Shown here: in pieces, positions 9,002-19,708 of the stretch | How positions within the stretch are numbered: position 1 is the first letter of the stretch | Layout of the letters: every line of letters starts with the position of its first letter | Assembly: GCF_000422305.1 (NCBI RefSeq) | Contig: NZ_AULN01000013.1 | Span: 434,001-498,000 of the forward strand | Reading direction: 5' to 3' | DNA length: 64,000 nt | DNA from: Luteimonas mephitis DSM 12574 | GTDB lineage: Bacteria; Pseudomonadota; Gammaproteobacteria; Xanthomonadales; Xanthomonadaceae | Translations under genes and position numbers: made by a program | Notes under the pieces: model-generated | Seen by the model: only the letters and a program-made list of their open reading frames with translations | The model's database searches: none | What the model was told of the DNA's origin: nothing

Positions 9002-9772
9002 TCAGCGCCCGTCGCGATCGGCGTCACCCGGCAGCGCGCGCTCCACTCCGTGCCAGGCGTCGCGCACGGCGTGCTTTGCATCTTCCCATCCCATGCGCGA
9101 CTGGCCCTTGGCGTTTTCCCAGTTGCGGCCCAGGTCGGCCTCAAGGTTGTCGTCCCATTCGCGGCCGGCATGCGCGCTGCGCGCGTATGCGCCGTAGCGA
9201 TACGCCGGACGGTAGTCACTGTCGTAGTCGTACTCTGACTTGTAGTAGTCGGTGTTGCGATGCTGGTCGCGATAGTAGCTGTCCGTTGCTTCGTAGGTCC
9301 GGTAGGTGCGGTCGCTGCGATCGAAGGCATCGCGTACCGCGCCCTTGGCCTGCTCCCAGGTCAGTTGCGACTTGTCCTTCGCCTTTTCCCAGCCCGCCCG
9401 AACGTCGTTCTCCAGCGACTCGTCCCAGTTGCGCCCGATGTACTGCTCGCGCACGTTGTTGCCATAGGCGTAGGCCGGTGCGTAGTCGTCGTAGCCGTAC
9501 TTGCGGTCGACGTAGGGTCGGTTCTCGTACTCGCCGCGCCAGTATTCGGCTTCGCCCGTCGGGTCGACGCGCTCGGCCACGCGCTTGCCTGCCGCGGCGC
9601 CGGCGATCGTGCCCGCTGCGCCCCCGACCAGCATGCCGATCGGTCCGGCCAATGCGCCGATCACGGCGCCTGCTGCGGCACCTCCGACGCCGCCCACGCC
9701 GACACCGACCGGATGAGATCCCGGCGCGTCGCTGATCGGGTCGCGGTTCATGTCGCGGTCTTGGCTTGTCAT
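9002..9772 (-). CDS. glycine-zipper protein with duplicated W/K-rich module
   Basis: A 256-residue protein of unknown function. Residues 21-63 form a Gly/Ala-rich hydrophobic stretch (glycine zipper) that could insert in a membrane. The rest is soluble, charged and Tyr-rich, and contains two copies of a module at residues 97-150 and 187-240, exactly 90 residues apart, with 28 of 54 positions identical without gaps. Each copy carries a W-D/E-x-x-L-E-x-D core and ends W-E-x-A-K-x-AVRDA. GAGGAG precedes the ATG by seven bases. The N-terminus has no signal peptide. It resembles stress-related CsbD-like or YtxH-like proteins only in general composition, so no function is assigned. Confidence 0.75.
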   Translation of the reverse strand: MTSQDRDMNRDPISDAPGSHPVGVGVGGVGGAAAGAVIGALAGPIGMLVGGAAGTIAGAAAGKRVAERVDPTGEAEYWRGEYENRPYVDRKYGYDDYAPAYAYGNNVREQYIGRNWDESLENDVRAGWEKAKDKSQLTWEQAKGAVRDAFDRSDRTYRTYEATDSYYRDQHRNTDYYKSEYDYDSDYRPAYRYGAYARSAHAGREWDDNLEADLGRNWENAKGQSRMGWEDAKHAVRDAWHGVERALPGDADRDGR

Positions 9773-10020
9773 CTTGGTGCTCCTCGTGCGTGGGGAGTCC
9801 AACATGACAGCAACAACGTTCAAGCTGCGTGCTTGCAGCGTCATGCCGGCGCGAACGCCACGCATCGCGCGCAGTGCCAGCCGGCCGCAAGCTGAAGCGT
9901 TCAGGATGTCGCGCTCCTGCAACGTAGCCGGTCGCTGCGAAAGCAGCGCCACGCGCGCCCTTCACATCGGCGCTCGCGGCGCGCCAGCGAAACTCCGGTT
10001 CCTTCCTCTGGTCTTGCAAG

Positions 10021-10788
10021 ATGTCGCCCGTCACCCGTTCCCCGCAAGTACCGCGCATCGGTTGCGCCGGCTGGTCGATCCCCGGCGTTCACGCACGACT
10101 GTTCGGCGCCGGCGACAACGTGCTTGCGCGCTACGCCACGCGCTTCAACGCGGTTGAGATCAATTCCTCCTTCTACCGCCCGCACCGGCACGCCACTTAT
10201 GCGCGCTGGGCTGCAACCGTGCCGCCTGGCTTCCGATTCTCGGTCAAGCTGCCGCGGTCGATCACCCACGATGCGCGCCTGCGCGGGGCCGGGGCGCTGC
10301 TGGATCGGTTCGAGAGCGAGGTGTGCGGCCTGGGGCGCAAGCTGGGCGGCGTGCTGGTGCAGCTGCCGCCGAGCCTGGTGTTCGACGCGCGCGTGGCCGC
10401 GACGTTTTTCGCCATGCTGCGGCGGCGCTTCACCGTGCCGATCGCGTGCGAGCCGCGTCATGCGAGCTGGTTCGATGCGGCCGCGGACCGGCTGTGGGCA
10501 CGGCATCGAATCGCGAGGGTGGCGGTCGACCCTTCCCCGCTGCCCGCTTCGGATGTCGCCTCCGGTGCGGGGCCGTGGCGCTACTGGCGCTGGCATGGCG
10601 CGCCGCGCATGTATTACAGCGCCTACGACGACGAGGCGCTGGCCGCGCTGGCAGCGGCGGTGCGTGCCGGTACGCCGGTGCGCACCACGCCATGGATCAT
10701 CTTCGACAACACCGCATACGGGCACGCGATCGCCGACGCCGCGAGACTGCAGGCGCTGCTCGTGGCGGCCGGGATTGCGCGACGCTAG
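10021..10788 (+). CDS. DUF72 (YecE-like) domain protein
   Basis: A 255-residue TIM-barrel-like protein of the DUF72/YecE family. Family marks are IGCAGWSIP near the N-terminus, YATRFNAVEINSSFYR, FRFSVKLPRSITHDARL, and the C-terminal IIFDNTAYGHAIADA (usually FNNT). The biochemical function of DUF72 is unknown. Its TAG stop lies within the palindrome CTAG at 10785-10788, which also supplies the stop of the convergent MFS gene, so the two coding regions overlap by four bases. Confidence 0.9.
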   Translation: MSPVTRSPQVPRIGCAGWSIPGVHARLFGAGDNVLARYATRFNAVEINSSFYRPHRHATYARWAATVPPGFRFSVKLPRSITHDARLRGAGALLDRFESEVCGLGRKLGGVLVQLPPSLVFDARVAATFFAMLRRRFTVPIACEPRHASWFDAAADRLWARHRIARVAVDPSPLPASDVASGAGPWRYWRWHGAPRMYYSAYDDEALAALAAAVRAGTPVRTTPWIIFDNTAYGHAIADAARLQALLVAAGIARR

Positions 10789-12455
10789 GGTGCGGCGTCG
10801 CGCGAGGCGAGCGCGTCCTGGATGTCTTCCAGCCCCTGCCCGCGGGTCTCGATGCCGCTGCGCAACAGCATCACCGCCGAAACCGCCATCGGCACCGCGA
10901 TCAGCAGCGCCGAGAGCATGAAGTGTTCGAGCAGCCCCACCACGCCGAACGCCGCGCCGAGGATGCCGCCGAACTTGGAGCTGGCCGCGATCACGCCCGA
11001 GCCGGTGCCGCGCAGCTGCACGGGGTAGATTTCCGCGGCGTAGGGGATCAGCGTGGCGATCACGCCGCTGACGCTGACCAGCAGCGCGACCGTCGCCAGC
11101 GTGGTGGCCAGCGCCGACTGCAGCCCGGACAGCGCGATGGCGAAGAACGCGAGCAGCGACGCCGTGGTCAGGGCGATGAACAACACCAGCGTGCGCACGG
11201 AGCTCCAGCGGTGGTACAGCCACACCACCAGCGCGATGCCGGGCAGTGCGAGCAATGCCGATTCGGCCAGCACTGCGTTGACGCCGGCGGGATCGACGCC
11301 GAACTGCACCAGGTTGACCGGCAGCCACAGCACGAAGCCGAAGTTCACCAGCCCCCAGGCCACGCCGCAGACCACCAGCCCCCAGGTGATGCCGGCGTGG
11401 CGGCCGCGCAGCAGCGCGCGCATGCCGGTGAGTACGCGTGGATCGTCCAGCACCGGCGGGCCGGGATGGTGGCTGTCGTCGTGCTCGACCGCGGCGGCGG
11501 TGCCGGAGAACTTGCGCAGCACCGCGTGCGCCTGGCGTTCGAGTCCGGCGTTGGACAGGAAGCGCGGCGACTCGGGGATGTAGCGGTTGAGGAGCAGGAT
11601 CAGCAGTCCGGTGGGCAGGTTGAGCAGCCACAGCACGCGCCAGCTGAACAGCGGTTCGAGCGTCGCCGCCGCGCCCGCCGCGAGCAGGTAGCCGGCCGAC
11701 GTGCCGACTCCGCCCAGCGCCACCAGCAGCCAGCCGCGATGCGCTGCCGGTACCGTCTCGGCCATCAGCGTGAATGCGATTGGCAACATGCCGCCGGCCG
11801 ACGCGCCCATCAGGAAGCACATCACCAGGTTCCATTCGAACGTCGGCATCGCGCCGCAGATCGCGGTGCCGATGAACATCAGCGCCGAGAGCAGGATGCC
11901 GGCGCGGCGCCCGAACACGTCCGCCAGCCGGCCCCAGACGATCGAGCCGACCGTGGTGCCGATCAGCGCCACCAGTGCCAGCACGCTGGCGGTGGGCTTG
12001 GTGATCGAATACTCCGCGCTCATCCCCGGCATGACGAAGCCGAGCGTCGCCGGCTTCATCACGTCGACCGCCAGTGCCACCACCAGCACGACCACCAGCT
12101 TCCAGTGCTCGCGGTTGAGCGGTACGCCGTCTGCGACATGGAAATGCGCGTGGCGCCCGGGAAGCTGGCCGCTGCCAAGCAGCGATTCACGCAGCTGGTC
12201 CAGGCGCGGCATCAGGCCGAAACCGGCCAGCAGCACGCCGGCCGGGATCATCGCCATGCCCCACAGCATCCACGCGTCCATCGGCATGCCCACCATCTGC
12301 CAGTGCGTGTGCTGGCCCATCATGAACATGGGCATGTGCGAGGCGACGCCGGCGATGATCAGCGCGCAACCGGCCCAGAACGCGAGCGGGTGGTGGAAGG
12401 CCAGTCCCTGGCGATCGTCGCTGCGTTGCGCGCGCAGCCTGGGGGCTTCGGTCAT
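10785..12455 (-). CDS. MFS transporter, sugar-porter-like with extended N-terminus
   Basis: A 556-residue permease. Residues ~20-75 form two extra hydrophobic segments rich in Met and His (HMPMFMMGQHTHWQMVGMP) before a cytoplasmic loop and a standard 12-helix MFS core. Core motifs are GRLADVFGRRAG (loop 2-3), PESPRFLSNAG (after helix 6) and AAEIYPVQLRGTG, typical of metabolite:proton symporters. Substrate unknown; the Met/His-rich segment could bind a metal, which is speculative. No strong ribosome binding site was seen at 12455. It shares its stop palindrome with the DUF72 gene. Confidence 0.85.
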   Translation of the reverse strand: MTEAPRLRAQRSDDRQGLAFHHPLAFWAGCALIIAGVASHMPMFMMGQHTHWQMVGMPMDAWMLWGMAMIPAGVLLAGFGLMPRLDQLRESLLGSGQLPGRHAHFHVADGVPLNREHWKLVVVLVVALAVDVMKPATLGFVMPGMSAEYSITKPTASVLALVALIGTTVGSIVWGRLADVFGRRAGILLSALMFIGTAICGAMPTFEWNLVMCFLMGASAGGMLPIAFTLMAETVPAAHRGWLLVALGGVGTSAGYLLAAGAAATLEPLFSWRVLWLLNLPTGLLILLLNRYIPESPRFLSNAGLERQAHAVLRKFSGTAAAVEHDDSHHPGPPVLDDPRVLTGMRALLRGRHAGITWGLVVCGVAWGLVNFGFVLWLPVNLVQFGVDPAGVNAVLAESALLALPGIALVVWLYHRWSSVRTLVLFIALTTASLLAFFAIALSGLQSALATTLATVALLVSVSGVIATLIPYAAEIYPVQLRGTGSGVIAASSKFGGILGAAFGVVGLLEHFMLSALLIAVPMAVSAVMLLRSGIETRGQGLEDIQDALASRDAAP

Positions 12456-12568
12456 CGAATCACTGGCGGGCGGCGTGAGCGCCGGAGTTGCATAGCATGG
12501 CGGCCGCGATGGGGTGCCGTAAACCAGCCGCCACACCGATCTCGCCCGTGGAGCGACTTGTGGCTTTC

Positions 12569-12664
12569 TGTAGGAGCGGCTTCAGCCCCGAGCTTTGGCT
12601 CCCTCCCCTGCCGTCGCAGGGGGAGTGGCCGAAGCAGAGAGCTCGCGGTTGAAGCCGCTCCCCC
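12569..12664. repeat. REP-like inverted repeat with inner hairpin
   Basis: Outer arms TAGGAGCGGCTTCA (12571-12584) and TGAAGCCGCTCC (12650-12661) are inverted copies of the interspersed repeat unit. Between them CTCCCC...GGGGGAG forms a second hairpin. The element lies between two minus-strand genes and would fold in the RNA, perhaps ending transcription of the M28 peptidase gene. Confidence 0.7.
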
Positions 12665-12744
12665 AAAATTCGCTTCCACATGCGGAGCAGCTCACCCACG
12701 AGCCCCACCCGCGGACGGATTGCCGGTGTCGCGCGACGGCCGCG

Positions 12745-14418
12745 TTACTTGCGCTCGTCCGCCGTGGCGTCGCGCGCAGCGCGGAACTCGGACGCCTTGT
12801 CCCAGTTCGGCCAGCGGTCGGAGTTGGCCAGGTCGCTGCCCACCGTGTAGAGCAGCTGCAGGTCGCGCGCCATGCCGGTGAAGGCCCAGCCCGCTTCCCA
12901 TTCGTCCGCCGGCTGGTGGTAGCGGTTCGCGGTGTATTCCGCTGCCGCTGCCTTGCCCGCGGCGACGCCGCCGTCGACCATGTCCTCGCCCGACCCGAAC
13001 GACACCGCCGGCACGCCGCGCTTGGCAAACGGGAAGTGGTCGGAGCGGAAGAAGTAGCCGGCCTCGGGCTTGGAATCGGTGGCGTAGCGCAGGTTCCACA
13101 GCTTCGCCGTCTCGACCAGCTGGTCGAGCAGGTCCTGCTTCGCGCTGCCGGAAGTGGAGAAGTCGTGCGCCGGGCCGTGCGGGTCGAGCGCATCCATGTT
13201 GAGTACCGCGACCGTCTTGCCAAGCGGGTACAGCGGCTTCGACGCGTAGTACTCGGAGCCGAGCAGGCCCTTCTCCTCGGCGGTGACGTTGAGGAACACC
13301 AGCGAGCGCTTCGGCTTTTCCGCGGCATTCGCGAACGCGCGCCCCATCTCGATCAGCGCCACGGTGCCGGTGGCGTTGTCGACCGCGCCGTTGTAGATGC
13401 GGTCGCCCCTGGCGTCGGGCTCGCCCACGCCCAGGTGGTCCCAGTGGGCGCTGTAGACAACGGTCTCGTCGGGGCGTTCGCTGCCGTCGATGCGGCCGAC
13501 GATGTTGTACGAGGTGATGACCTGCGAATCCACCGCGTACTTCGCCGAGAACGTCTGGCCTTTGAGCTCCACCGGCTTGAAGTCGCGAGTCTGCGCCTGC
13601 TTCTTCAGCGCCTCGAAGTCGAGGCCGGCGTCCTTGAACAGCTGGACCGCGAGGTCGCGCTGGATCCAGCCTTCCATCTGCGGATGCGTGTCCGATGGCT
13701 TTTCGCGCACGACGTCGAACATGGTGTTGGTGTTGGAATTCTTCACCGTCGCCCAGCCGTAGGACGCCGGTTCGGTTTCGTGGATCACCAGCATGCCGGT
13801 CGCGCCCTGGCGCGCGGCTTCCTCGTACTTGTAGGTCCAGCGGCCGTAGTAGGTCATCGCCTTGCCGCCGAAATCGCCGTCGCCGGTTTCGAAGTCCGGG
13901 TCGTTGACCAGCACCAGCGCGACCTTGCCCTTCAGGTCGACGCCCTTGAAGTCGTCCCAGTCGCGTTCCGGGGCGGTGACGCCGTAGCCGACGAAGACGA
14001 TCGGCGCGTCCTTGATCTCCACCGACGTCGAGCCGTCCATCGCCGCGCGGATCGCGACCTGTTCGCCCTGCGAAAGCGGCTGCGGCTTGCCGTCGATGGT
14101 GACCGACAGCGCCGGCTCGCCGCTGATCTGCGCGCGCAGCAGCGGCACCGCCTGGGTCCAGCTGCGCTTGCCGTCGACCAGGTCGCCACCCGGCTGCAGC
14201 CCGGCGGCCTGCATCTGCGCCACCACATAGTCGATGGTCTTCTTCTCGCCCGCGGTCGCCGGGCCGCGGCCCTCGAATGCGTCGGACGACAGTGTCTTGA
14301 CCATGTCGGACATGCGCTGCGGATCGAACGTAGGCGCGTCCGCGGGAGGCGCGGCGATCGCCGGCGACAGCACCAGCGTGATCGAGAGGGACAGCAGCGA
14401 GGCGGCAAGGCGTGTCAT
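12745..14418 (-). CDS. secreted M28 family zinc metallopeptidase with PA domain
   Basis: A 557-residue exported aminopeptidase-like enzyme. An N-terminal signal peptide ends near SPAIAAP. A protease-associated (PA) insert occupies roughly residues 100-290 and the M28 catalytic domain residues 290-520. Metal and catalytic residues are visible in order: SAHWDHLG (His, Asp), GAVDNATG (bridging Asp), TAEEKGLLGS (Glu-Glu), LNMDALD (Asp) and RYHQPADE (His). All are intact, so it should be active with two zinc ions. Probable role is periplasmic or extracellular peptide breakdown. No strong ribosome binding site is seen. Confidence 0.93.
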   Translation of the reverse strand: MTRLAASLLSLSITLVLSPAIAAPPADAPTFDPQRMSDMVKTLSSDAFEGRGPATAGEKKTIDYVVAQMQAAGLQPGGDLVDGKRSWTQAVPLLRAQISGEPALSVTIDGKPQPLSQGEQVAIRAAMDGSTSVEIKDAPIVFVGYGVTAPERDWDDFKGVDLKGKVALVLVNDPDFETGDGDFGGKAMTYYGRWTYKYEEAARQGATGMLVIHETEPASYGWATVKNSNTNTMFDVVREKPSDTHPQMEGWIQRDLAVQLFKDAGLDFEALKKQAQTRDFKPVELKGQTFSAKYAVDSQVITSYNIVGRIDGSERPDETVVYSAHWDHLGVGEPDARGDRIYNGAVDNATGTVALIEMGRAFANAAEKPKRSLVFLNVTAEEKGLLGSEYYASKPLYPLGKTVAVLNMDALDPHGPAHDFSTSGSAKQDLLDQLVETAKLWNLRYATDSKPEAGYFFRSDHFPFAKRGVPAVSFGSGEDMVDGGVAAGKAAAAEYTANRYHQPADEWEAGWAFTGMARDLQLLYTVGSDLANSDRWPNWDKASEFRAARDATADERK

Positions 14419-14528
14419 GGCGTACCCGTGGAGAGAGCCCGTTCGGCTGGTGCCGATGGTAGCAGCGACGGCGATTGCGGCTCATCCGGTCGGCGCGGCC
14501 CATCCGCGCGTGCAGGCTCGACGCCCCG

Positions 14529-15395
14529 TCAGCGCGGATCCGGAGGCGGCATCTCGTGGCGCACGTGCAGGAACCGGGCAAAGCGCGGCACGCCCCTGGC
14601 CGATACGCCGTTGTAGCGGTAGGTGACGAAGCTGCCGACCGGCGGCGGCGCGGCGCGCTGGGCGTCGCTGAACCCGGAGCCGATGCGGAAGCGCAGCCCG
14701 TCCGCGCGTTCGACCACCAGCGCGCCGAGCATGCCGCGGTATTTGCCCTTGCCCGGCGTATGCGCGACCACCCGCGCCTCGGCATCGCTGTACGGCTTGT
14801 ACTTGAGCAGGTCGTCGCTGCGGCCGATCCGGTAGCGGGCATCGCGACGGTGCAGCATCAACCCTTCGCCTCCGCCGGCCACCACCGCTGCCAGGCGCGC
14901 GTCGAGCGCGTCGGCGTCGCGGACGCGGAACTGTTCCACCGGACGCAGCCAGGCGATGTCCGCCTTATCCAGCAGCGTGCGCATGTGCCGTACGCGCGAT
15001 TCGAACCGGCCCGGGTCGTCCGGCAGGTCGAAGACCATGAAGCGCATCCGCCGCCAGTCGCGGTCGACGGCGCGCTGCGCGCGCACGATGCCGCTGGCCT
15101 CCTCGAAATGCCCGCGGCCGATCCACAGCTCGCCGTCCATCGCCACCGGTGGCCAGCCCGCGGTGAACCACGCCGGCGCATCGATCCGCTGGCCGCCGCG
15201 CGTCCACAGCGCGCGACCGTCCCAGCGCCCGCGCACGCCGTCGAGCTTCTCGCTGACGAAATAGTCGCCGACGTCGAGCCCGGCGTGGTAGCCCGTAGCA
15301 AGCATCAGTCGGGGCGGCGCCGCACCTTCGGCGAACGCGGCCGCTGGCGCCAGCCAGGGCAGCAGCACGAGCAGCAGGAAACAGGTCAGGCGCAT
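14529..15395 (-). CDS. periplasmic ATP-dependent DNA ligase, LigE type
   Basis: A 288-residue minimal ATP-dependent DNA ligase with a signal peptide (MRLTCFLLLVLLPWLAPAAAFA). The nucleotidyl-transfer motif I is SEKLDGVRGRW with Lys50 as the AMP-accepting residue; MDGELWIG, FMVFDLP and GGEGLMLHRRDA are motifs III-IV, and LLKYKP is motif V. The last ~75 residues are a short OB fold. LigE-type enzymes occur in Gram-negatives, are exported to the periplasm and have been linked to uptake or extracellular DNA repair in competent species. AAGGAAGG precedes the start. No competence genes are seen nearby. Confidence 0.88.
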   Translation of the reverse strand: MRLTCFLLLVLLPWLAPAAAFAEGAAPPRLMLATGYHAGLDVGDYFVSEKLDGVRGRWDGRALWTRGGQRIDAPAWFTAGWPPVAMDGELWIGRGHFEEASGIVRAQRAVDRDWRRMRFMVFDLPDDPGRFESRVRHMRTLLDKADIAWLRPVEQFRVRDADALDARLAAVVAGGGEGLMLHRRDARYRIGRSDDLLKYKPYSDAEARVVAHTPGKGKYRGMLGALVVERADGLRFRIGSGFSDAQRAAPPPVGSFVTYRYNGVSARGVPRFARFLHVRHEMPPPDPR

Positions 15396-15660
15396 GGTTC
15401 CTTCCTTGGAATGCGGGAGGTGGTCGCGCCGCCGCGGGCGCAGCAACAAGGCTATCCGGGCGGCCGCCAGCAGACAGTCGGCCCATGGCGCTGCGCATGC
15501 CGGCGATCGCCGCAATCGGGGGTCGGGAAATCCCCACCTGCGCCCCGCGTTCACGCCGCGTCCATGACCCGGAACCGCGCGTGACCATGGATGCCCCGCT
15601 TCATCCGAGGTTGCCGCGGCGGCGCCAACACTGCAGTTCCCTCCACAGGAGCCGAACGAC

Positions 15661-16080
15661 ATGAAACCTGCATCGCTGCTTGGCATCGCGCTGGTGTGCG
15701 CCACCGGATTCGCGCTCGCGCAGGACGGCCTGACCGAGGCCCAGGTCCGCGCGAAGCTCGAAGCGCAGGGCTATACCAAGGTCAACGACATCAAGTTCGA
15801 GGACGGCGTGTGGAAGGCAGACGCCCGCAGCGCCGACGGCAACCGGGTCGACGTGCGCATCGACGCCGAGACCGGCACGATCCGCCCCGACGAGCTGGTC
15901 GCCAACCTGACCGAAGCCGACGTGCGCGCAAAACTCGCGACCGCCGGTTACATCAACGTCCATGACGTCGACTACGAGGACGGCATCTGGAATGCCGAAG
16001 CCGACGACCCGGCCGGCAGGGACGTGGAACTCAAGATCGATCCCGTCACCGGCGCGGTGATGGGCAAGGAAAAGGACTGA
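15661..16080 (+). CDS. secreted protein with two PepSY-like repeats
   Basis: A 139-residue exported protein (signal peptide MKPASLLGIALVCATGFALA). It carries two repeats of about 55 residues, beginning LTEAQVRAKLEAQGYTKVND and LTEADVRAKLATAGYINVHD, each followed by an I/V-x-x-EDG-W-x-A-x-A block and a second strand. This is the PepSY fold, found in protease-inhibitory propeptides and periplasmic proteins. A strong AGGAG ribosome binding site precedes the ATG. A perfect 22-base palindrome follows at 16090. Confidence 0.88.
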   Translation: MKPASLLGIALVCATGFALAQDGLTEAQVRAKLEAQGYTKVNDIKFEDGVWKADARSADGNRVDVRIDAETGTIRPDELVANLTEADVRAKLATAGYINVHDVDYEDGIWNAEADDPAGRDVELKIDPVTGAVMGKEKD

Positions 16081-16089
16081 CGCACCAGG

Positions 16090-16111
16090 GGCGCGCCCCG
16101 CGGGGCGCGCC
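16090..16111 (+). terminator. perfect 22-base GC palindrome
   Basis: GGCGCGCCCCG pairs directly with CGGGGCGCGCC, ten bases after the PepSY gene stop. It is a strong hairpin without a T run, probably helping to end that transcript. Confidence 0.55.
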
Positions 16112-16197
16112 TCGTTCGCGGTTCGACGCGCGGCAGGCCGCGTTGCGCTTGCCGCGCGGCTTTGCGCAGCGCGACGCGCATGTTCCTGGCGCGCGCG

Positions 16198-16698
16198 TCA
16201 TCGATGCATTGCGCTGGCCGCTTCGTAAGGCAGCTGCTCGGCGCCGGCTTCGCGCAGCGCCGCTTCGGCCGCGGCCATCACCCGGGGCGTCTCGTCGACG
16301 ACGAGCAGGACGCGCCCGGCGCGGATCTCGGATTCGAAGCGGCGATGCACTTCGTCCGGCACCATCGAACCGATCAGCGCCGTGACCCAGCTGCCGACCG
16401 CCGCGCCGATCAGCGTGGTGATCGCGACACCGGCGATGGTCAGGCCGATCGCCGGCACCACCACGCCGACCAAGCCGCCGACCAGGCCGAGCGAACCGCC
16501 GGCCATCGCCCCGCGCGCCGCCGCAGGCATGAAGTCGTTCTCGGCGTTGCGCAGGTCGGCGGGGACTTCTTCCATCTCGATGGCCGAGTCGGCGATCAGC
16601 GAGATGTCGTGCTCGCCGATGCCGGCGCGCCGGGCGGCGGCGATCGCGGCGGTGGCCTGCGCGACCGAGCCGGTCACGAATACGTGTCGCGTCTTCAT
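16198..16698 (-). CDS. small membrane protein with glycine-zipper segments
   Basis: A 166-residue protein. The N-terminus (residues 1-45) is a small alpha/beta part (HVFVTGSVAQATAAIAAARRAGI then EHDISLIAD) like that of DUF1269/general-stress membrane proteins. Residues ~58-115 form one or two hydrophobic Gly-rich segments. The C-terminal part (GRVLLVVDETPRVMAAAEAAL) is again alpha/beta. Likely an inner membrane stress-related protein; function unknown. An AGGAGGAAT ribosome binding site precedes the start. Confidence 0.75.
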   Translation of the reverse strand: MKTRHVFVTGSVAQATAAIAAARRAGIGEHDISLIADSAIEMEEVPADLRNAENDFMPAAARGAMAGGSLGLVGGLVGVVVPAIGLTIAGVAITTLIGAAVGSWVTALIGSMVPDEVHRRFESEIRAGRVLLVVDETPRVMAAAEAALREAGAEQLPYEAASAMHR

Positions 16699-16870
16699 CG
16701 ATTCCTCCTGGCCAAGGCCGGTGGGAGATGCAAGATGAAATCGGCTGTGGCGAGGCTAGGCGCCGGCATGGAAAGGACGCGTGATGCGGCTCGCCGGTGC
16801 CGGCGCCAAGCCGCGCATTCGCGCATTCAGGGGCCTCGATGCGCGTCGTGCGCGGGGGCCGGTTGCCGCA

Positions 16871-17245
16871 TCAGGCGCCGACGCGGCGCCGCACCGCGTC
16901 CACGTCGCGCACTGCGCGCACTTCCAAGCAACCCACGCGCGCCCACGGGAACTGCGAGGCGATCTGCACGGCTTCGTCCATGCTGTCTGCCTCGATCAGG
17001 TTGAAGCCTCCGAGGATTTCCTTGGTCTCGGCGAACGGGCCGTCGACCACGCTGGTGCGGCCGTTGCGGATGCGCACCGACTTCGCGGTCGACGCGTCCT
17101 CGAGCTGCTGGAAGCCGAGCAGCTTGCCGTCCGCCTTCAGTTCGTCGGCATGGCCGAGGCAGGTGCGCATCATCGCGTCGGGTTCGCCGGCGGGCAGGGC
17201 TTCGAGCAGTGCGTTGTCGATGTAGACCAGGGCCAGGAACTGCAT
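16871..17245 (-). CDS. YciI family (DGPF domain) protein
   Basis: A 124-residue protein with a dimeric alpha/beta ferredoxin-like fold. It starts [10 protein letters not shown] and contains the diagnostic [15 protein letters not shown], the DGPF motif. Such proteins are often encoded beside ECF41-type sigma factors, but none is adjacent here. Function unknown. GGAG sits seven bases before the ATG. It is divergent from the ABC exporter at 17388. Confidence 0.88.
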   Translation of the reverse strand: MQFLALVYIDNALLEALPAGEPDAMMRTCLGHADELKADGKLLGFQQLEDASTAKSVRIRNGRTSVVDGPFAETKEILGGFNLIEADSMDEAVQIASQFPWARVGCLEVRAVRDVDAVRRRVGA

Positions 17246-17387
17246 GCCGTGCTCCGGGGTTGGGAGAGGGTGCATTATGGCGTCCGCGCGCGGGCCGCGC
17301 CGGTTGGACCGGATCTTCCCGCATTCGGGACAGTCGCGGCGCGCGCGCTCCGGTAGGATTCGTGTCCCCCTGACGGCTCGCTCCCGC

Positions 17388-19205
<1,818 letters not shown>

Positions 19206-19216
<11 letters not shown>

Positions 19217-19460
19217 GCGGTGCGCCGTCCTTGAACCAGGGTTCCACCGTGCCCTTGACCTTCACCGTCATCGGGTTGCCGCGGCGGTCCAGGGTCTTGC
19301 CGAACGGCAGTCGCACCCAGCCTTCGCTCACGCAGTATTCCTCGACGTTGGTTTTTTCCTGGCCGTTGAAGCGCACGCCAACGCCGCGTTCGAGCGCCGC
19401 GGCATCGTGGAATGGACTGCGCGGATCGCTGGACAGGCGGTCGGGAGGGGTCTGGCTCAT
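19206..19460 (-). CDS. DUF3297 family protein
   Basis: An 84-residue protein with the characteristic opening [17 protein letters not shown] and the conserved middle [20 protein letters not shown], which identify DUF3297. These small cytoplasmic proteins are widespread in Proteobacteria; function unknown. GGAG precedes the ATG. The stop of the rtcB-like fragment upstream overlaps this start as ATGA. Its 3' end overlaps the ABC permease gene on the other strand. Confidence 0.9.
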
Positions 19461-19708
19461 CTGGATTCTCCGCACGGCGGCAGCGCCGTGAAACGGGAAG
19501 GATAAGCGCTCTGGCCATGGCCGGGACATGAAAAAAGGTCCGTCCCGGGGGAGCGGCCGAGGTCCAGGCACGCCTCATCCCTTGACGCGATGTTGCGCAG
19601 CTGCGCGTGGGCCTGTTCTTCCAGTTGCACGCTGCGCACCCAGCCCTTGATCGGCATCGCGCTGCCTTCGGCGTGCAGCAACTCCTGCTGCGTGGTTTGC
19701 ATGTTCAT
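19457..19708 (-). pseudogene. N-terminal remnant of an RtcB-type RNA ligase gene
   Basis: The first 42 residues (19583-19708) match the start of RtcB, the 3'-phosphate RNA ligase: QELLHAEGSAMPIKGWVRSV, then LEEQAHAQLRNIA, corresponding to the ELL...K-W-x-x-x-V-x-x-E...QL-x-N-x-A pattern before the usual MPDVHLG. After IAS the similarity stops and the frame continues with unrelated residues to a stop at 19457. None of the metal-binding or guanylylation residues remain. GGAG precedes the ATG, so an 83-residue peptide may still be made and is coupled to the DUF3297 start. The rest of rtcB is not nearby. Confidence 0.6.
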
